DNA of 64,000 bases from PMG-095 sp049324695 (GTDB lineage: Bacteria; Myxococcota_A; Polyangia; Polyangiales; Polyangiaceae): the NCBI GenBank assembly GCA_049324695.1, contig JBMOMJ010000020.1, positions 1 through 64,000 of the forward strand. Direction: 5' to 3'. The translations under genes were made by a program, and so were the position numbers. The notes below the pieces were generated by a model. It did no database searches and was not told the DNA's origin. It worked only from the letters and a program-made list of their open reading frames with translations. Within the stretch, counting starts at the first letter, position 1. Every line of letters starts with the position of its first letter. Shown here piece by piece: positions 46,149 through 53,785 of the stretch.

Positions 46149-47294
46149 CTAACCCGGATCGGAGAGCCCGGACTTCTGAGTGATCGCTGCGGGGCACGCG
46201 ATCTGCTTGAACGTAAAGCTCGGATTGTCGGCGCCGCCGAACCAACCCAAGAACCAATCGCAACCCGCCATCAGCTCCGGCTTTCCAGAGAAAACCGTCT
46301 GGCACTTCTGACGCACGCAGTTCTTGTCGCCGTTGCAGCCCCCGAGGAAGCCACCGTAACGAGCTCCGAGATCTGACGTGCCCCACTGAGTGCTGCAGCC
46401 ATTGAAGTCCCCAACGCCACCGCCAGGAATGAGAATGTCGAACTGGTCTTGAGCGACGCCACCATTGTTGATGACCTGCACGATCATCGTCTTGCCATTG
46501 AGCTGCGGTGAAGCGGGGCTGCCTGCATGCCCTTGCCCCGTGAACTGCACCTGGTAGCAGCGACCGCACACGTAGTTGGGACCCGAGGCAGCAACGAAGC
46601 CGAGCGCCAGCGTTGGGCTCACTTCCCATGGCACGCCGCTCCAACACATGTAAGCGCTGCCGCCGCTCTCGCACGCGTTCTTCGCGTTGTTGTCGCTGAG
46701 AATTTGGTTCGACAGGCTACATGCCTTCATCGGGCTTCCGGTGCGGAGGTTCCCCGACCAGCCGCAGGCCGGCTTGCAGCAGTCCCAATAGCGCGAAGCC
46801 CAGCCCTGACTGCCGTTGGTAATTGGGGGCGGATGCATCACCGTGCTGCCGCCTTGCCCCTGAGTACCACCCGAGCCTGTTGTACCGCCCTTACTCGTGT
46901 TGCCCCCCTGAGCTCCTCCGCTTCCGGTCGTGCCACCTTTGCTAGCGCCACCGCCTGCGGCGGTCGTCCCGCCGTTACTGGTGTTACCACCCGCGCTGTT
47001 GCCACCCGCACTCTTGCCGCCAGAGCTATTGCCGCCGCTCGATTGACCACCGCTCGATGAACCACCCTGCGACGCGCCACCACTCATGTTCGGTCCGCCG
47101 CCACTCATCGTCGTCGTGCCGCCGGAGCCCGTGGTGCCGCCGGAACTAGTACCGCCCGACGTGTTCTGCGAGCCACCTTTGCTCGTGCCAGCAGAGCCGC
47201 CCTGCTCCGCCGGATCGTGATAAGCCCTGCCGTTCACGCAAGCGAATGCGCACACGGACGCAACGGTGACCATCGAGAGGGCGCCAAGTCTCAT
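46149..47294 (-). CDS. Secreted endoglucanase, glycoside hydrolase family 45
   Basis: A 381-residue exported cellulase. A signal peptide (about 1-19, ending CAFAC, a non-canonical lipobox) is followed by a Gly/Ser/Thr linker of about 125 residues. The GH45 domain covers about 156-381. Its landmarks are strong: ASRYWDCCKPACGWSGN (catalytic base Asp near 171), SGGSAYMCWSGVPWEVS, QFDILIPGGGVGDFNGC (catalytic acid Asp near 285) and NPSFTFKQIACP. The Cys pattern is that of the disulfide-rich fungal enzymes. GH45 is found mostly in fungi and invertebrates, and bacterial members are few. A strong ribosome site AGGAG precedes ATG 47294. The linker architecture is shared with the PL3 lyase at 9154. 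Confidence 0.9.
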   Translation of the reverse strand: MRLGALSMVTVASVCAFACVNGRAYHDPAEQGGSAGTSKGGSQNTSGGTSSGGTTGSGGTTTMSGGGPNMSGGASQGGSSSGGQSSGGNSSGGKSAGGNSAGGNTSNGGTTAAGGGASKGGTTGSGGAQGGNTSKGGTTGSGGTQGQGGSTVMHPPPITNGSQGWASRYWDCCKPACGWSGNLRTGSPMKACSLSNQILSDNNAKNACESGGSAYMCWSGVPWEVSPTLALGFVAASGPNYVCGRCYQVQFTGQGHAGSPASPQLNGKTMIVQVINNGGVAQDQFDILIPGGGVGDFNGCSTQWGTSDLGARYGGFLGGCNGDKNCVRQKCQTVFSGKPELMAGCDWFLGWFGGADNPSFTFKQIACPAAITQKSGLSDPG

Positions 47295-47592
47295 CGGTCT
47301 CTCCTATATAAGGCAATCCATCTTTTGCAAGGATGGGACAGCCTAGGTAGTAGCGCATCGAGCCGTTTACCTGGCAACGCTAGCGAGAAACCGAACCGCA
47401 ACCGGTTTCACATCAATAACTTGGTGTCGCTAAGAGTCGATGTTCGGTCGGATGCGCCGCTTGCCTGGTGTATATGTACGGGGTGACGGCAATTCGCTGG
47501 CCATCACTTCGCCTTGCTTCGGCCGAGCGGTCGTCTCAGTTTGCGATGCACGTCACGGCTCCGCCCCATAGCGCGGCGACGCCTCACCCAAG
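47295..47592. promoter_or_regulatory. Leader and promoter region of the GH45 gene
   Basis: A 298-bp spacer between the Rpn gene start side and GH45, both read on the minus strand. On that strand the sequence TTATATAGGAG runs straight into the GH45 ribosome site. A hairpin with arms CCATC/GATGG lies around 47315-47335. An AT-rich patch (TGTATATGTAC, about 47468) lies further upstream. Promoter boxes could not be fixed. Confidence 0.35.
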
Positions 47593-48657
47593 TCAGTCAG
47601 CGAAAACAGCGTCGACTGAGGACTCAAAAAGCACCCGCTCTGCCCACCGTTTGATCTCCTCGACCGAAGCGTGGGCCACGCGATGCTGCAGAGCTAATGG
47701 CACTTCACCAAACTTGCGACTCAACAACGTGAGCAGCACTTCCCCACTACCCTGCGCAACGCCTTCTGCTCTGCCCTGCGCAACGCCTTCTGCTCTGCCC
47801 TGCGCAACGCCCTCTGCTCTGCCCTGCGCAACGCCTTCTGCTCTGCCCTGCGCAACGCCTTCTGCTCTGCCCTGCGCAACGCCTTCTGCTCTGCCCTGCG
47901 CAACGCCCTCAGCTCTGCCCTCCGCCAGCCCCTCTGCGATAGCTTGATCACGCGCCATGCGCAGATCGATCTTGTAGAAGCGCGCTTCGATCTCGCGTTC
48001 CTCGGCGAGCCGGCGAGCTTCGGGATCGGCGCTCAGGTGCTCGAGAGCGGATTTTGCTTTTTCGAAGATGGGGTCGGCCATGGCTAGCTCCTCCAGTTCG
48101 ACGATGCTGGAAGCAGTCAGGAATTTACACCACGCGTGCACCCACCGCTCGTGATTTTCCGCGGGGCTCGCGGGTAGCTTTGGCAGCTCGATGACATGAA
48201 TTTCAAAGTGGTCCGAGAACTCGCGGTGGTCGTAGCAATCGAGCATGCGATACTTGGAGTGGAGCCGCGGGCTCGATGTCTCTACGAAATCGTAGATGAA
48301 AACGACGATACAGGGCTCGAGACGGTCGTAGTCGTCACCACGCACGAGCTGGCCAGAGTACAACCGTGACAGATAGTAAAGCGCTCGCGAGCGCCCTGCA
48401 GGACGCGTCCGCGATTGCATCTCGACGTCGACTTGGCTCCCATCTGCGAAGCGCGCTCGAATGTCGAGTACGATGCCCTTCGCGTCCACCGAATCCTTCG
48501 GGAGTTCTGCGCTGAGCACCTCGATGTCGACGATGGGCACCTCTGGTGCGAGGACGGCGTTCAGCAGCGATATGAGCAACTCCCGATTTTCCGGCTTTCC
48601 GAACAGCATTCGGAAAACCACGTCGTTTCGGGGATCGAGCAAGTTGGGAACGGGCAT
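47593..48657 (-). CDS. Rpn family PD-(D/E)XK nuclease/putative transposase with octapeptide repeats
   Basis: A 354-residue protein. The N-terminal domain (about 1-250) matches the Rpn/PDDEXK-type putative transposase family: NDVVFRMLFGKPENRELLISLL, GIVLDIRARFADGSQVDVEMQ (catalytic D and E-x-Q) and YYLSRLYSGQLVRGDDYD. Proteins of this family are DNases that promote recombination or defend against phage. Residues about 245-310 consist of AEGVAQGR-type octapeptides, seven perfect or near-perfect copies encoded by 24-bp DNA repeats at 47752-47919. Charged EGRAEG repeats occur widely in this family and probably form a coil or linker. ATG 48657 has GGAG five bases upstream; the frame also reaches a GTG at 48711. 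It lies beside a GIY-YIG gene. Confidence 0.85.
   Translation of the reverse strand: MPVPNLLDPRNDVVFRMLFGKPENRELLISLLNAVLAPEVPIVDIEVLSAELPKDSVDAKGIVLDIRARFADGSQVDVEMQSRTRPAGRSRALYYLSRLYSGQLVRGDDYDRLEPCIVVFIYDFVETSSPRLHSKYRMLDCYDHREFSDHFEIHVIELPKLPASPAENHERWVHAWCKFLTASSIVELEELAMADPIFEKAKSALEHLSADPEARRLAEEREIEARFYKIDLRMARDQAIAEGLAEGRAEGVAQGRAEGVAQGRAEGVAQGRAEGVAQGRAEGVAQGRAEGVAQGRAEGVAQGSGEVLLTLLSRKFGEVPLALQHRVAHASVEEIKRWAERVLFESSVDAVFAD
47752..47919. repeat. Seven in-frame 24-bp tandem repeats inside the Rpn gene
   Basis: The unit CTGCGCAACGCCTTCTGCTC plus TGCC repeats seven times with almost no base changes (47752, 47776, 47800, 47824, 47848, 47872, 47896), with a decayed eighth copy at 47920-47943. 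Each copy encodes one AEGVAQGR octapeptide on the minus strand. Near-identity at silent positions points to recent expansion by slippage or unequal crossover. Copy change would alter protein length without shifting frame. Confidence 0.9.
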
Positions 48658-48790
48658 ACGGGCTCCGGGCCGCCGCGGGAACGAAGCGCACGTGCGCTCT
48701 TGGGAGATCACGGCCGGCTACCCCACAACTCGGACCGCAACCGAGCTCAGTTGCGCGAAATCTGAAAGACCAAGCCGCTTCGAACGCAGC

Positions 48791-49084
48791 TCAAGATGCG
48801 GCGCGCAGCAGCGCCCGTGCAAAGCGCGCTAGGCGACTGCCGACGATGAGCCGCTCCTTGGCGTCTCGGTCGAGTCGCTTCACGGCAATCTCGAGGCGCA
48901 GAGCGTCTCCCTGCGAAGCACAGCGCCGTTTCACACACAGCTCGATCGGCGCGCGGCCTCGGGTGTAGCGCGCACCGCGGCCTCGATTATGGGAAGCGAT
49001 GCGCTCTGCCACATCGAGCGCTACGCCGGTGTACAGCGTGCCGTCATTGCAGCGCGCGATGTACACGAACCAGGGTCGGTTCAT
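48791..49084 (-). CDS. GIY-YIG domain endonuclease-like protein (UPF0213 type)
   Basis: A compact 97-residue protein made only of a GIY-YIG nuclease domain. FVYIARCNDGTLYTGVALD provides the family's two Tyr-containing strands (VYI and LYTG), then RIASHNRGRGARYTRGR with conserved Arg, then ELC, KRRCASQGDALRLEIAVKRL (conserved Glu) and the C-terminal helix. This is the UPF0213/YhbQ-like subgroup. The cellular role is unclear, with DNA repair suggested for some members. Its start overlaps the stop of the MYXO-CTERM gene (ATGA), so the two are translationally coupled, which is curious for an intracellular nuclease and a surface protein. Confidence 0.88.
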   Translation of the reverse strand: MNRPWFVYIARCNDGTLYTGVALDVAERIASHNRGRGARYTRGRAPIELCVKRRCASQGDALRLEIAVKRLDRDAKERLIVGSRLARFARALLRAAS

Positions 49085-50874
49085 GCGGCTTTGCGAAACG
49101 CACGCCGGCGCTTGAGGAGCAGAGTGGCCCCCAGACCGAGCAGCAACGCCGCGCCACCACGCCCGGCCGGCACCGTCCGGCAGCCACAGCCGGTCTGTGT
49201 GCCGGTGGAACCACTGGTACGCCCGCTCGCGCCAGGGCTATCGCCCGCAGAGTTGGTGCTGCCGCCGTTGCCATTGCCGATCGAGAAGCCACCGGAGTTG
49301 TTGTTGCTGGTGGTGCCCGCACCCGGCACCGTGAAGCCGCCGCCAGCGCCGCCGCTGGTGTTCGAACCGGGAATGGGTTCACCACACTGGCCCTGTGAGC
49401 ACGCTGCACCACCCGGACACACGACGCCGGCGCACGCGTCTTTGCACTCGCCAGCCACACACAGCCCACCCGGGCAGCTCTTGTTTTCGCAGCCGTTGTC
49501 AACGCAGCGGCCATCTGAAGCGCACATCTTTCCGTTGGGACACGGACGGCAACTACAACTCGAGATGCAAACGCCGCGATCGCACACCTGATTGCTCGGG
49601 CACATCACGTTTTTGCAGGGATCGATGCAGCGACCAAGCTGGCAGTCTTGGCCCGCAGGACATGTCGCGCCGGTGCAGCCGCCGGTGCAGGTACCGTTGC
49701 GGCACACTTGGCCGTCCTGGCACATGACGTCCTTGCAGGCAGGGTCCACGCAGTAACCCGCTGCGTTGCACACGAGCGGGATCTCGCAGGGGAACTCGCC
49801 GGTGTTGCAGGCGTTCACGCAGGTGCCCTTGTCGCAAACCTTCCCGGCGGGGCACAGGCCATCGCCGTCGTCGACGACACCATCGCAATCGTTGTCTAGG
49901 TTGTCGCACTTCTCGTCAGCGGGCGTAACGATCGGCGTGCACACGGCGCTCCCATCGGTAGTGTTGCTGCAACCCGTGCGGCCGAGCGCGCATACACCTT
50001 TCAGCGCCGGATTCGCCGCGCTGGCATCGCATGGCTGACCACCGCCCTGACAAGTGACACCGCTGATGAAGAAGACGAAATCGTTGAAGTCGCCGTCGTT
50101 GGCCTTGCCTTGCCCGAACTCGCCCGCGGGTTGGTCCTCGAAGGCGAGATAATACGAATCGGGGAACGCCTTCGATTCGTAGAGCAGCGCCATGATCCAC
50201 GGCGCTTGCGGGTTACATGTCGTGCACTTCGTGTGCAGCTGGTTTTGCGAGTAGTGCGTTTCCTTGCACTTCGAATTCGGATCGCCACGCAGCGCGAAAC
50301 CAATCAAGCCGCCCTTGTAGCGAGCGTCCATGCGGATGTTGTCTGCTGCGAACGTCTTGACCGAGCACTTGTTCATCTCCGCCGGATTGGTGGTCATGCC
50401 GGCGAGCGGGCAGAAATCGACGTTCATGCCGTTGGCGCCATACACCGCTGGATCGTTCTTGGGGATCAGCGTGTAGATCTCGTTGTCGGCGGGAGCGGTA
50501 CCACTCGAGTTGACGTTGTACCAGCCGAAGTCGAGTTTGCAGTCGCCGCCGCGCAACACGAGTGTACCGGTGAAACCGCACAACGGTGAGAACACGCCGG
50601 GCCCGGTTTTGGCGTCGAGCTTCGCGTCCAGCATCGGATCGTTGCGGTACGCAAACAGACCCTGCAACTCGGCCGCGCTGGCTGGATAGCCGCGCCCCGT
50701 CACGCAGCAGGCCACCTCCGTTGGGTTGGCTGGCTGCGGCACCGGGAAGCCGTTCGGTTCCGTGACTTGGCCCAACGCCGCGCTCGGGGCAGCCAGGGTT
50801 GCAAAAGCAAAGAGTAGACGAGTCGTGGTCCGACGCACGTAAGCGCTCACCGACATGGCGCCAAAAACTAGCAT
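49081..50874 (-). CDS. Surface Cys-rich protein with DUF4114-like domain, MopE-like repeats and MYXO-CTERM tail
   Basis: A 597-residue secreted protein. A signal peptide (about 1-36, cleaved after SAALG) leads to a beta-rich domain (about 40-275) ending DGDFNDFVFFISGV, as in DUF4114 proteins. A Cys-rich array follows (about 310-505), with CDNLDNDCDGVVDDGDGLC (MopE-like, Asp-rich, probable Ca site) and repeats such as CPAGKVCDKGTCV, CQDGQVCRNGTC and CPSNQVCDRGVC. A Gly/Ser/Asn spacer leads to the C-terminus GCGCRTVPAGRGG, a hydrophobic helix and KRRRAFRKAA. This is the MYXO-CTERM sorting pattern, recognised by myxosortase-type processing. It is likely displayed on the cell surface. The frame could also begin at ATG 50856. 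Confidence 0.88.
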   Translation of the reverse strand: MLVFGAMSVSAYVRRTTTRLLFAFATLAAPSAALGQVTEPNGFPVPQPANPTEVACCVTGRGYPASAAELQGLFAYRNDPMLDAKLDAKTGPGVFSPLCGFTGTLVLRGGDCKLDFGWYNVNSSGTAPADNEIYTLIPKNDPAVYGANGMNVDFCPLAGMTTNPAEMNKCSVKTFAADNIRMDARYKGGLIGFALRGDPNSKCKETHYSQNQLHTKCTTCNPQAPWIMALLYESKAFPDSYYLAFEDQPAGEFGQGKANDGDFNDFVFFISGVTCQGGGQPCDASAANPALKGVCALGRTGCSNTTDGSAVCTPIVTPADEKCDNLDNDCDGVVDDGDGLCPAGKVCDKGTCVNACNTGEFPCEIPLVCNAAGYCVDPACKDVMCQDGQVCRNGTCTGGCTGATCPAGQDCQLGRCIDPCKNVMCPSNQVCDRGVCISSCSCRPCPNGKMCASDGRCVDNGCENKSCPGGLCVAGECKDACAGVVCPGGAACSQGQCGEPIPGSNTSGGAGGGFTVPGAGTTSNNNSGGFSIGNGNGGSTNSAGDSPGASGRTSGSTGTQTGCGCRTVPAGRGGAALLLGLGATLLLKRRRAFRKAA

Positions 50875-51032
50875 CCAGTTACGCGCGGTCGAACTAATTG
50901 CGATCGAAAGAAGTTGACCCCTTTTTGCGAAGCGCCGCGACTAAATTGACCCTTTTGCGCGATTGCATCCCGCCGAGCCGCGCGCGCAACTTAAGGCTCT
51001 TAAGCAATGACGGATATCAACTCGACCGTGGC
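50875..51032. promoter_or_regulatory. Upstream region of the MYXO-CTERM gene with phased direct repeats
   Basis: A 158-bp spacer. On the minus strand it carries two similar motifs, CGCAAAAGGGTCAA and CGCAAAAAGGGGTCAA (plus-strand cores TTGACCC at 50946-50952 and 50914-50920), 32 bp apart. That is about three helical turns, so one protein could bind both on the same DNA face. They lie 40-80 bp upstream of the MYXO-CTERM start codon. Confidence 0.5.
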
Positions 51033-51554
51033 TCAGCGTGAACGCACCAATGAGAACATCATTGCGTCGCATGACCTGCCCTGCAGGAACACGCGTTGCC
51101 TGAGAACGCCATCCTGTTGCGCGCCGACCTTTTCCGCCACGCGTTGGCTGCGCGTGTTGCCGACAGCCACGACGATCTCGAGACGATTCAAGGCAGTGTG
51201 GCTAAAGGTCCAGCTCACGAGTTCGCGCACGGCGTTCGGCGCAATGCCTTCGCCGGTGCGTGACGAGCGCACCCAGTAACCGAGATTCGCAAAGCGATCG
51301 ATGGCGTTGATCGCATTGATCCCGCACGCACCGACGTAGCGCCCACTCGAATCGACAATCGCGAAATCGTACATGGTGCCGCGCGCGTGACCGTCGCGCG
51401 TCGCTCGAATCCAACTCACGGCGTCGGTCAGGGAATAATCGGAGTGGCACCAGGGCAACCAGCGCGACACCTCGCTCACGGACTCCTGCACCGCGGCGTA
51501 GAGCTCGCTCGCGTCGCTCAGTTCGTAGGGCCGAAGCGTTACTCGCGTCTGCAT
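51033..51554 (-). CDS. GNAT family N-acetyltransferase (RimJ/RimL-like)
   Basis: A 173-residue acetyltransferase. It begins MQTRVTLRPYELSDASELY, typical of RimJ/RimL proteins that acetylate N-terminal amines of ribosomal or other proteins. YVGACGINAIN and ANLGYWVRSSRTGEGIAPNA contain the acetyl-CoA loop, followed by LEIVVAVGNTRSQRVAEKVG. The frame remains open for 500 codons upstream because it lies opposite the ABC ATPase gene, but the family match begins at ATG 51554. It is divergent from ABC module B. Substrate unknown. Confidence 0.88.
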   Translation of the reverse strand: MQTRVTLRPYELSDASELYAAVQESVSEVSRWLPWCHSDYSLTDAVSWIRATRDGHARGTMYDFAIVDSSGRYVGACGINAINAIDRFANLGYWVRSSRTGEGIAPNAVRELVSWTFSHTALNRLEIVVAVGNTRSQRVAEKVGAQQDGVLRQRVFLQGRSCDAMMFSLVRSR

Positions 51555-51793
51555 TCGAGACAGGCAATTTAATGCGCGCCGGGGCGCGACAGGAAACGCC
51601 CGGACTCGCGCCACAAAACTTCGCCACCGCAGCAAAAAATAATGATGGGCGTGCTTTGGCTTTGCGGCCGAGATGCTTCGCTTGGTCACGGATCGCGGGC
51701 CGCTCCAAGACGCGAGAAGACTTCGGGAATAGCGCGGGCTGTCGGGGGTTGATGCGCGTACCCGGCTGGACACGACCATGGGGCTTTGGACCG

Positions 51794-51821
51794 TTGACAG
51801 AGATCGCGCCGCCGCTAGGAT
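51794..51821 (+). promoter_or_regulatory. Sigma-70-like promoter candidate for ABC module B
   Basis: TTGACA (51794-51799) and TAGGAT (51816-51821) are separated by 16 bases. The first box is a perfect consensus hexamer, and the second differs from TATAAT at two positions. It would give a leader of about 85-90 bases before the ATG at 51915. Confidence 0.55.
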
Positions 51822-51874
51822 GCCGCGGCCCAGCGCCCCCGGAGCGGGTCGAACTCGGGCGTCTAGGTTTTCTC

Positions 51875-51899
51875 CCGCCTCGCATTGGGGGCGGTTTTT
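51875..51899 (+). terminator. Intrinsic terminator-like hairpin in the module B leader
   Basis: Stem CCGCC (51875-51879) and GGCGG (51890-51894) around a 10-base loop, followed at once by TTTTT (51895-51899). It lies between the promoter candidate and the ribosome site, so it would act as an attenuator rather than a gene end. The stem is short, so termination may be weak or regulated. Confidence 0.4.
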
Positions 51900-51914
51900 A
51901 CGATGGGAGGTCGG

Positions 51915-53030
51915 ATGTCTACCGACGTCATGATCGAAGCGAGTGCACTGACCAAGCGTTTTGGCGTGGCCCGCGCACTCGACAAAGTGAGCTTCGAAGT
52001 CCGCCGCGGTGAGGTCGTAGGATTTTTGGGTCCGAACGGCGCCGGCAAGTCCACCACGATGCGTATCCTCACCTGCTTCATCTCGCCGACTACCGGTTCG
52101 GCGAAGGTGAGCGGTCACGACGTGTTTGACGCGCCGCTCGAGGTGCGTCGCGCGATCGGTTATCTGCCGCAGCGCGCTCCACTGTACACAGACATGACCG
52201 TCTACGACTACCTGCGCTTCGTAGCCGAAGTGCGCGGCTTGTCGGAGAGCAAGTTCAAGGACCGCCTGAAGAAGGTGGTCGAGGTGTGCGGCTTGGCTCA
52301 ATCGCTGGGCAAAGACATCGGGACCTTGTCCCACGGCTATCGCCAGCGCGTCGGCTTGGGCCAAGCTCTGATTCACGATCCACCGATTTTGATTTTGGAC
52401 GAGCCGACCAGCGATCTCGACCCCAACGAGAAGGCCGAGGTGCTCAAGTACATCAAGGAAATCGGCAAAGATCGCACGATCTTGCTTTCCACTCACAATC
52501 TGGCCGAGGTCGAGGAAGCCTGCGCCCGTGCCATCATCGTGAGCAAGGGCCGCGTGGTGGCGGACGGTGCGCTCGACGACATCCGCGGCAAGACGGGTCG
52601 CGTCCGTTACGTCGTGGCAGTGGACGAGAAGAAGGCGGAGGCTGGCAATCAAGCGCCCAGCGCCGAAGCCGCTCGCTCCGCGCTCGAGAAGATCGATGGA
52701 GCCCGCGCCGTGCGCGAGCTGCCCACTGATGAGAAGGCGCACAAGTTCGAGCTGATCGGGCCGCAAGACTCCGATCTGCGCGCCGATATCTTTCGCTTGG
52801 TGGTGGCCAAGGGTTGGACCCTGCTCGAGCTGCGCCGCGACGCGCAAAGCCTCGATGCCGTGTTCCGAGACCTTACCCGCGGCGACGAGAAGCTCGATCG
52901 TGGCGCCAACTGGAAAGGTGGCGATAACGACGACGCGGACGACGACGAGGCGGCAGCCGCTGCTGACGACGACGACGATGATGACGACGACGCGGGCGAC
53001 GACAATCACGCCTCCGCGCGAAAGGCTTAG
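51915..53030 (+). CDS. ABC transporter ATP-binding protein, module B (GldA-like, Asp-rich tail)
   Basis: A 371-residue ATPase closely similar to the module A enzyme. Motifs are GFLGPNGAGKSTTMR, LGYLPQ-like Q-loop (IGYLPQRAPLYTDM), signature TLSHGYRQRVGLGQAL, Walker B ILILDEPTSDLDPNE and LLSTHNLAEVEEAC. A regulatory extension covers about 215-335. The last 35 residues are almost all Asp and Ala (runs of up to nine Asp), a tail missing from module A. ATG 51915 follows GGGAGG at 51905-51910. It is followed directly by a permease, a GldG-like protein and a DUF4340 protein in the same order as module A. Confidence 0.93.
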   Translation: MSTDVMIEASALTKRFGVARALDKVSFEVRRGEVVGFLGPNGAGKSTTMRILTCFISPTTGSAKVSGHDVFDAPLEVRRAIGYLPQRAPLYTDMTVYDYLRFVAEVRGLSESKFKDRLKKVVEVCGLAQSLGKDIGTLSHGYRQRVGLGQALIHDPPILILDEPTSDLDPNEKAEVLKYIKEIGKDRTILLSTHNLAEVEEACARAIIVSKGRVVADGALDDIRGKTGRVRYVVAVDEKKAEAGNQAPSAEAARSALEKIDGARAVRELPTDEKAHKFELIGPQDSDLRADIFRLVVAKGWTLLELRRDAQSLDAVFRDLTRGDEKLDRGANWKGGDNDDADDDEAAAAADDDDDDDDDAGDDNHASARKA

Positions 53031-53032
53031 CC

Positions 53033-53782
53033 ATGTCCCCGATGCTGACCATCGCAAAACGCGAATTCCGCTCGTATTTCGATTCGCCTCTCGCCTACGT
53101 GGTGATCTGCCTGAGCTTCTTCGCGCTCGGGTTGATGTTTTTCATGTTGAACGGTGGCTTCTGGCAGGCCGACAGGTCTTCCGTGGAGCGCCTGTTCGAG
53201 TACGCGCCAATGGGCCTCAGCTTCTTGGTGGTCCCGGTGGTCACCATGCGCCTGGTCGCGGAAGAGCGACGTTCTGGCACGCTCGAGATGCTCATCACGC
53301 TGCCGGTGAGCGATAGCGACGTGGTGCTCGGCAAGTTCTTGGGAGCGCTCGGCCTCGTGCTGGTGCTGGTGCTGGCCACGCTGGTCTACCCGATCGGCAT
53401 GTTCAAGTGGCCGTGGGTGCTGGGTCCGCTCGACTCGGGTCCCGTTGTCAGCGGTTACTTGGGGCTGATCTTGTTCAGCGCCGCGGCGACCTCGATTGGC
53501 CTCTTGGTGAGCGCGCTCGCCGATAGCCAGGCGGTCGCCTTCTTCATCACCTTCTTCGTGCTGGCCGCGTTGTGGTTCTTCGACAACGCCGCGCAGTACC
53601 TGAGCTCGGCGAGCGGTGGCGGCATGCTGCCGAATGCGCTGCAGTACATGAGCTTCCAGACGCGATTGAGCGGCTTCTGGCGCGGGCTGGTGGACAGCCG
53701 AGACGTCGTGTTCTTCGTGTCCGTAACCGTTCTCTCTCTGCTCGTCGCCTTCCGTGCGCTCGAGCGCCGCAAGTGGGCGTGA
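53033..53782 (+). CDS. ABC-2 type permease, module B (GldF-like)
   Basis: A 249-residue, six-helix permease that begins two bases after the ATPase stop. MLTIAKREFRSYFDSPLAYVV is the usual N-terminus, and RLVAEERRSGTLEMLITLPVS is the coupling loop. LSFFALGLMFFML and later segments supply the membrane helices. With the ATPase it would form the core of an ABC-2 complex whose cargo or mechanical role is unknown. Its length and loop match the module A permease at 40745. Confidence 0.92.
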   Translation: MSPMLTIAKREFRSYFDSPLAYVVICLSFFALGLMFFMLNGGFWQADRSSVERLFEYAPMGLSFLVVPVVTMRLVAEERRSGTLEMLITLPVSDSDVVLGKFLGALGLVLVLVLATLVYPIGMFKWPWVLGPLDSGPVVSGYLGLILFSAAATSIGLLVSALADSQAVAFFITFFVLAALWFFDNAAQYLSSASGGGMLPNALQYMSFQTRLSGFWRGLVDSRDVVFFVSVTVLSLLVAFRALERRKWA

Positions 53783-53785
53783 CCA

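Larger units (their letters stand above)
51555..51914. other. Divergent spacer upstream of ABC module B with promoter and leader hairpin
   Basis: This 360-bp region contains no gene. It carries a sigma-70-type promoter candidate (51794-51821), a hairpin followed by five T residues (51875-51899), and the ribosome site GGGAGG (51905-51910) of the module B ATPase. A separate AT-rich patch (AAAAAATAATGATGG, about 51631-51645) may belong to the GNAT promoter. Confidence 0.55.

Noticed and set aside
47468..47947. Plus-strand frame made of ALPCATPS-like repeats
   Set aside because: It is the antisense of the octapeptide repeats of the Rpn nuclease gene.
51555..53057. A 500-codon upstream extension of the GNAT frame
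   Set aside because: It lies opposite the ABC ATPase of module B. Family similarity starts only at ATG 51554, so the extension is a GC-bias artefact.
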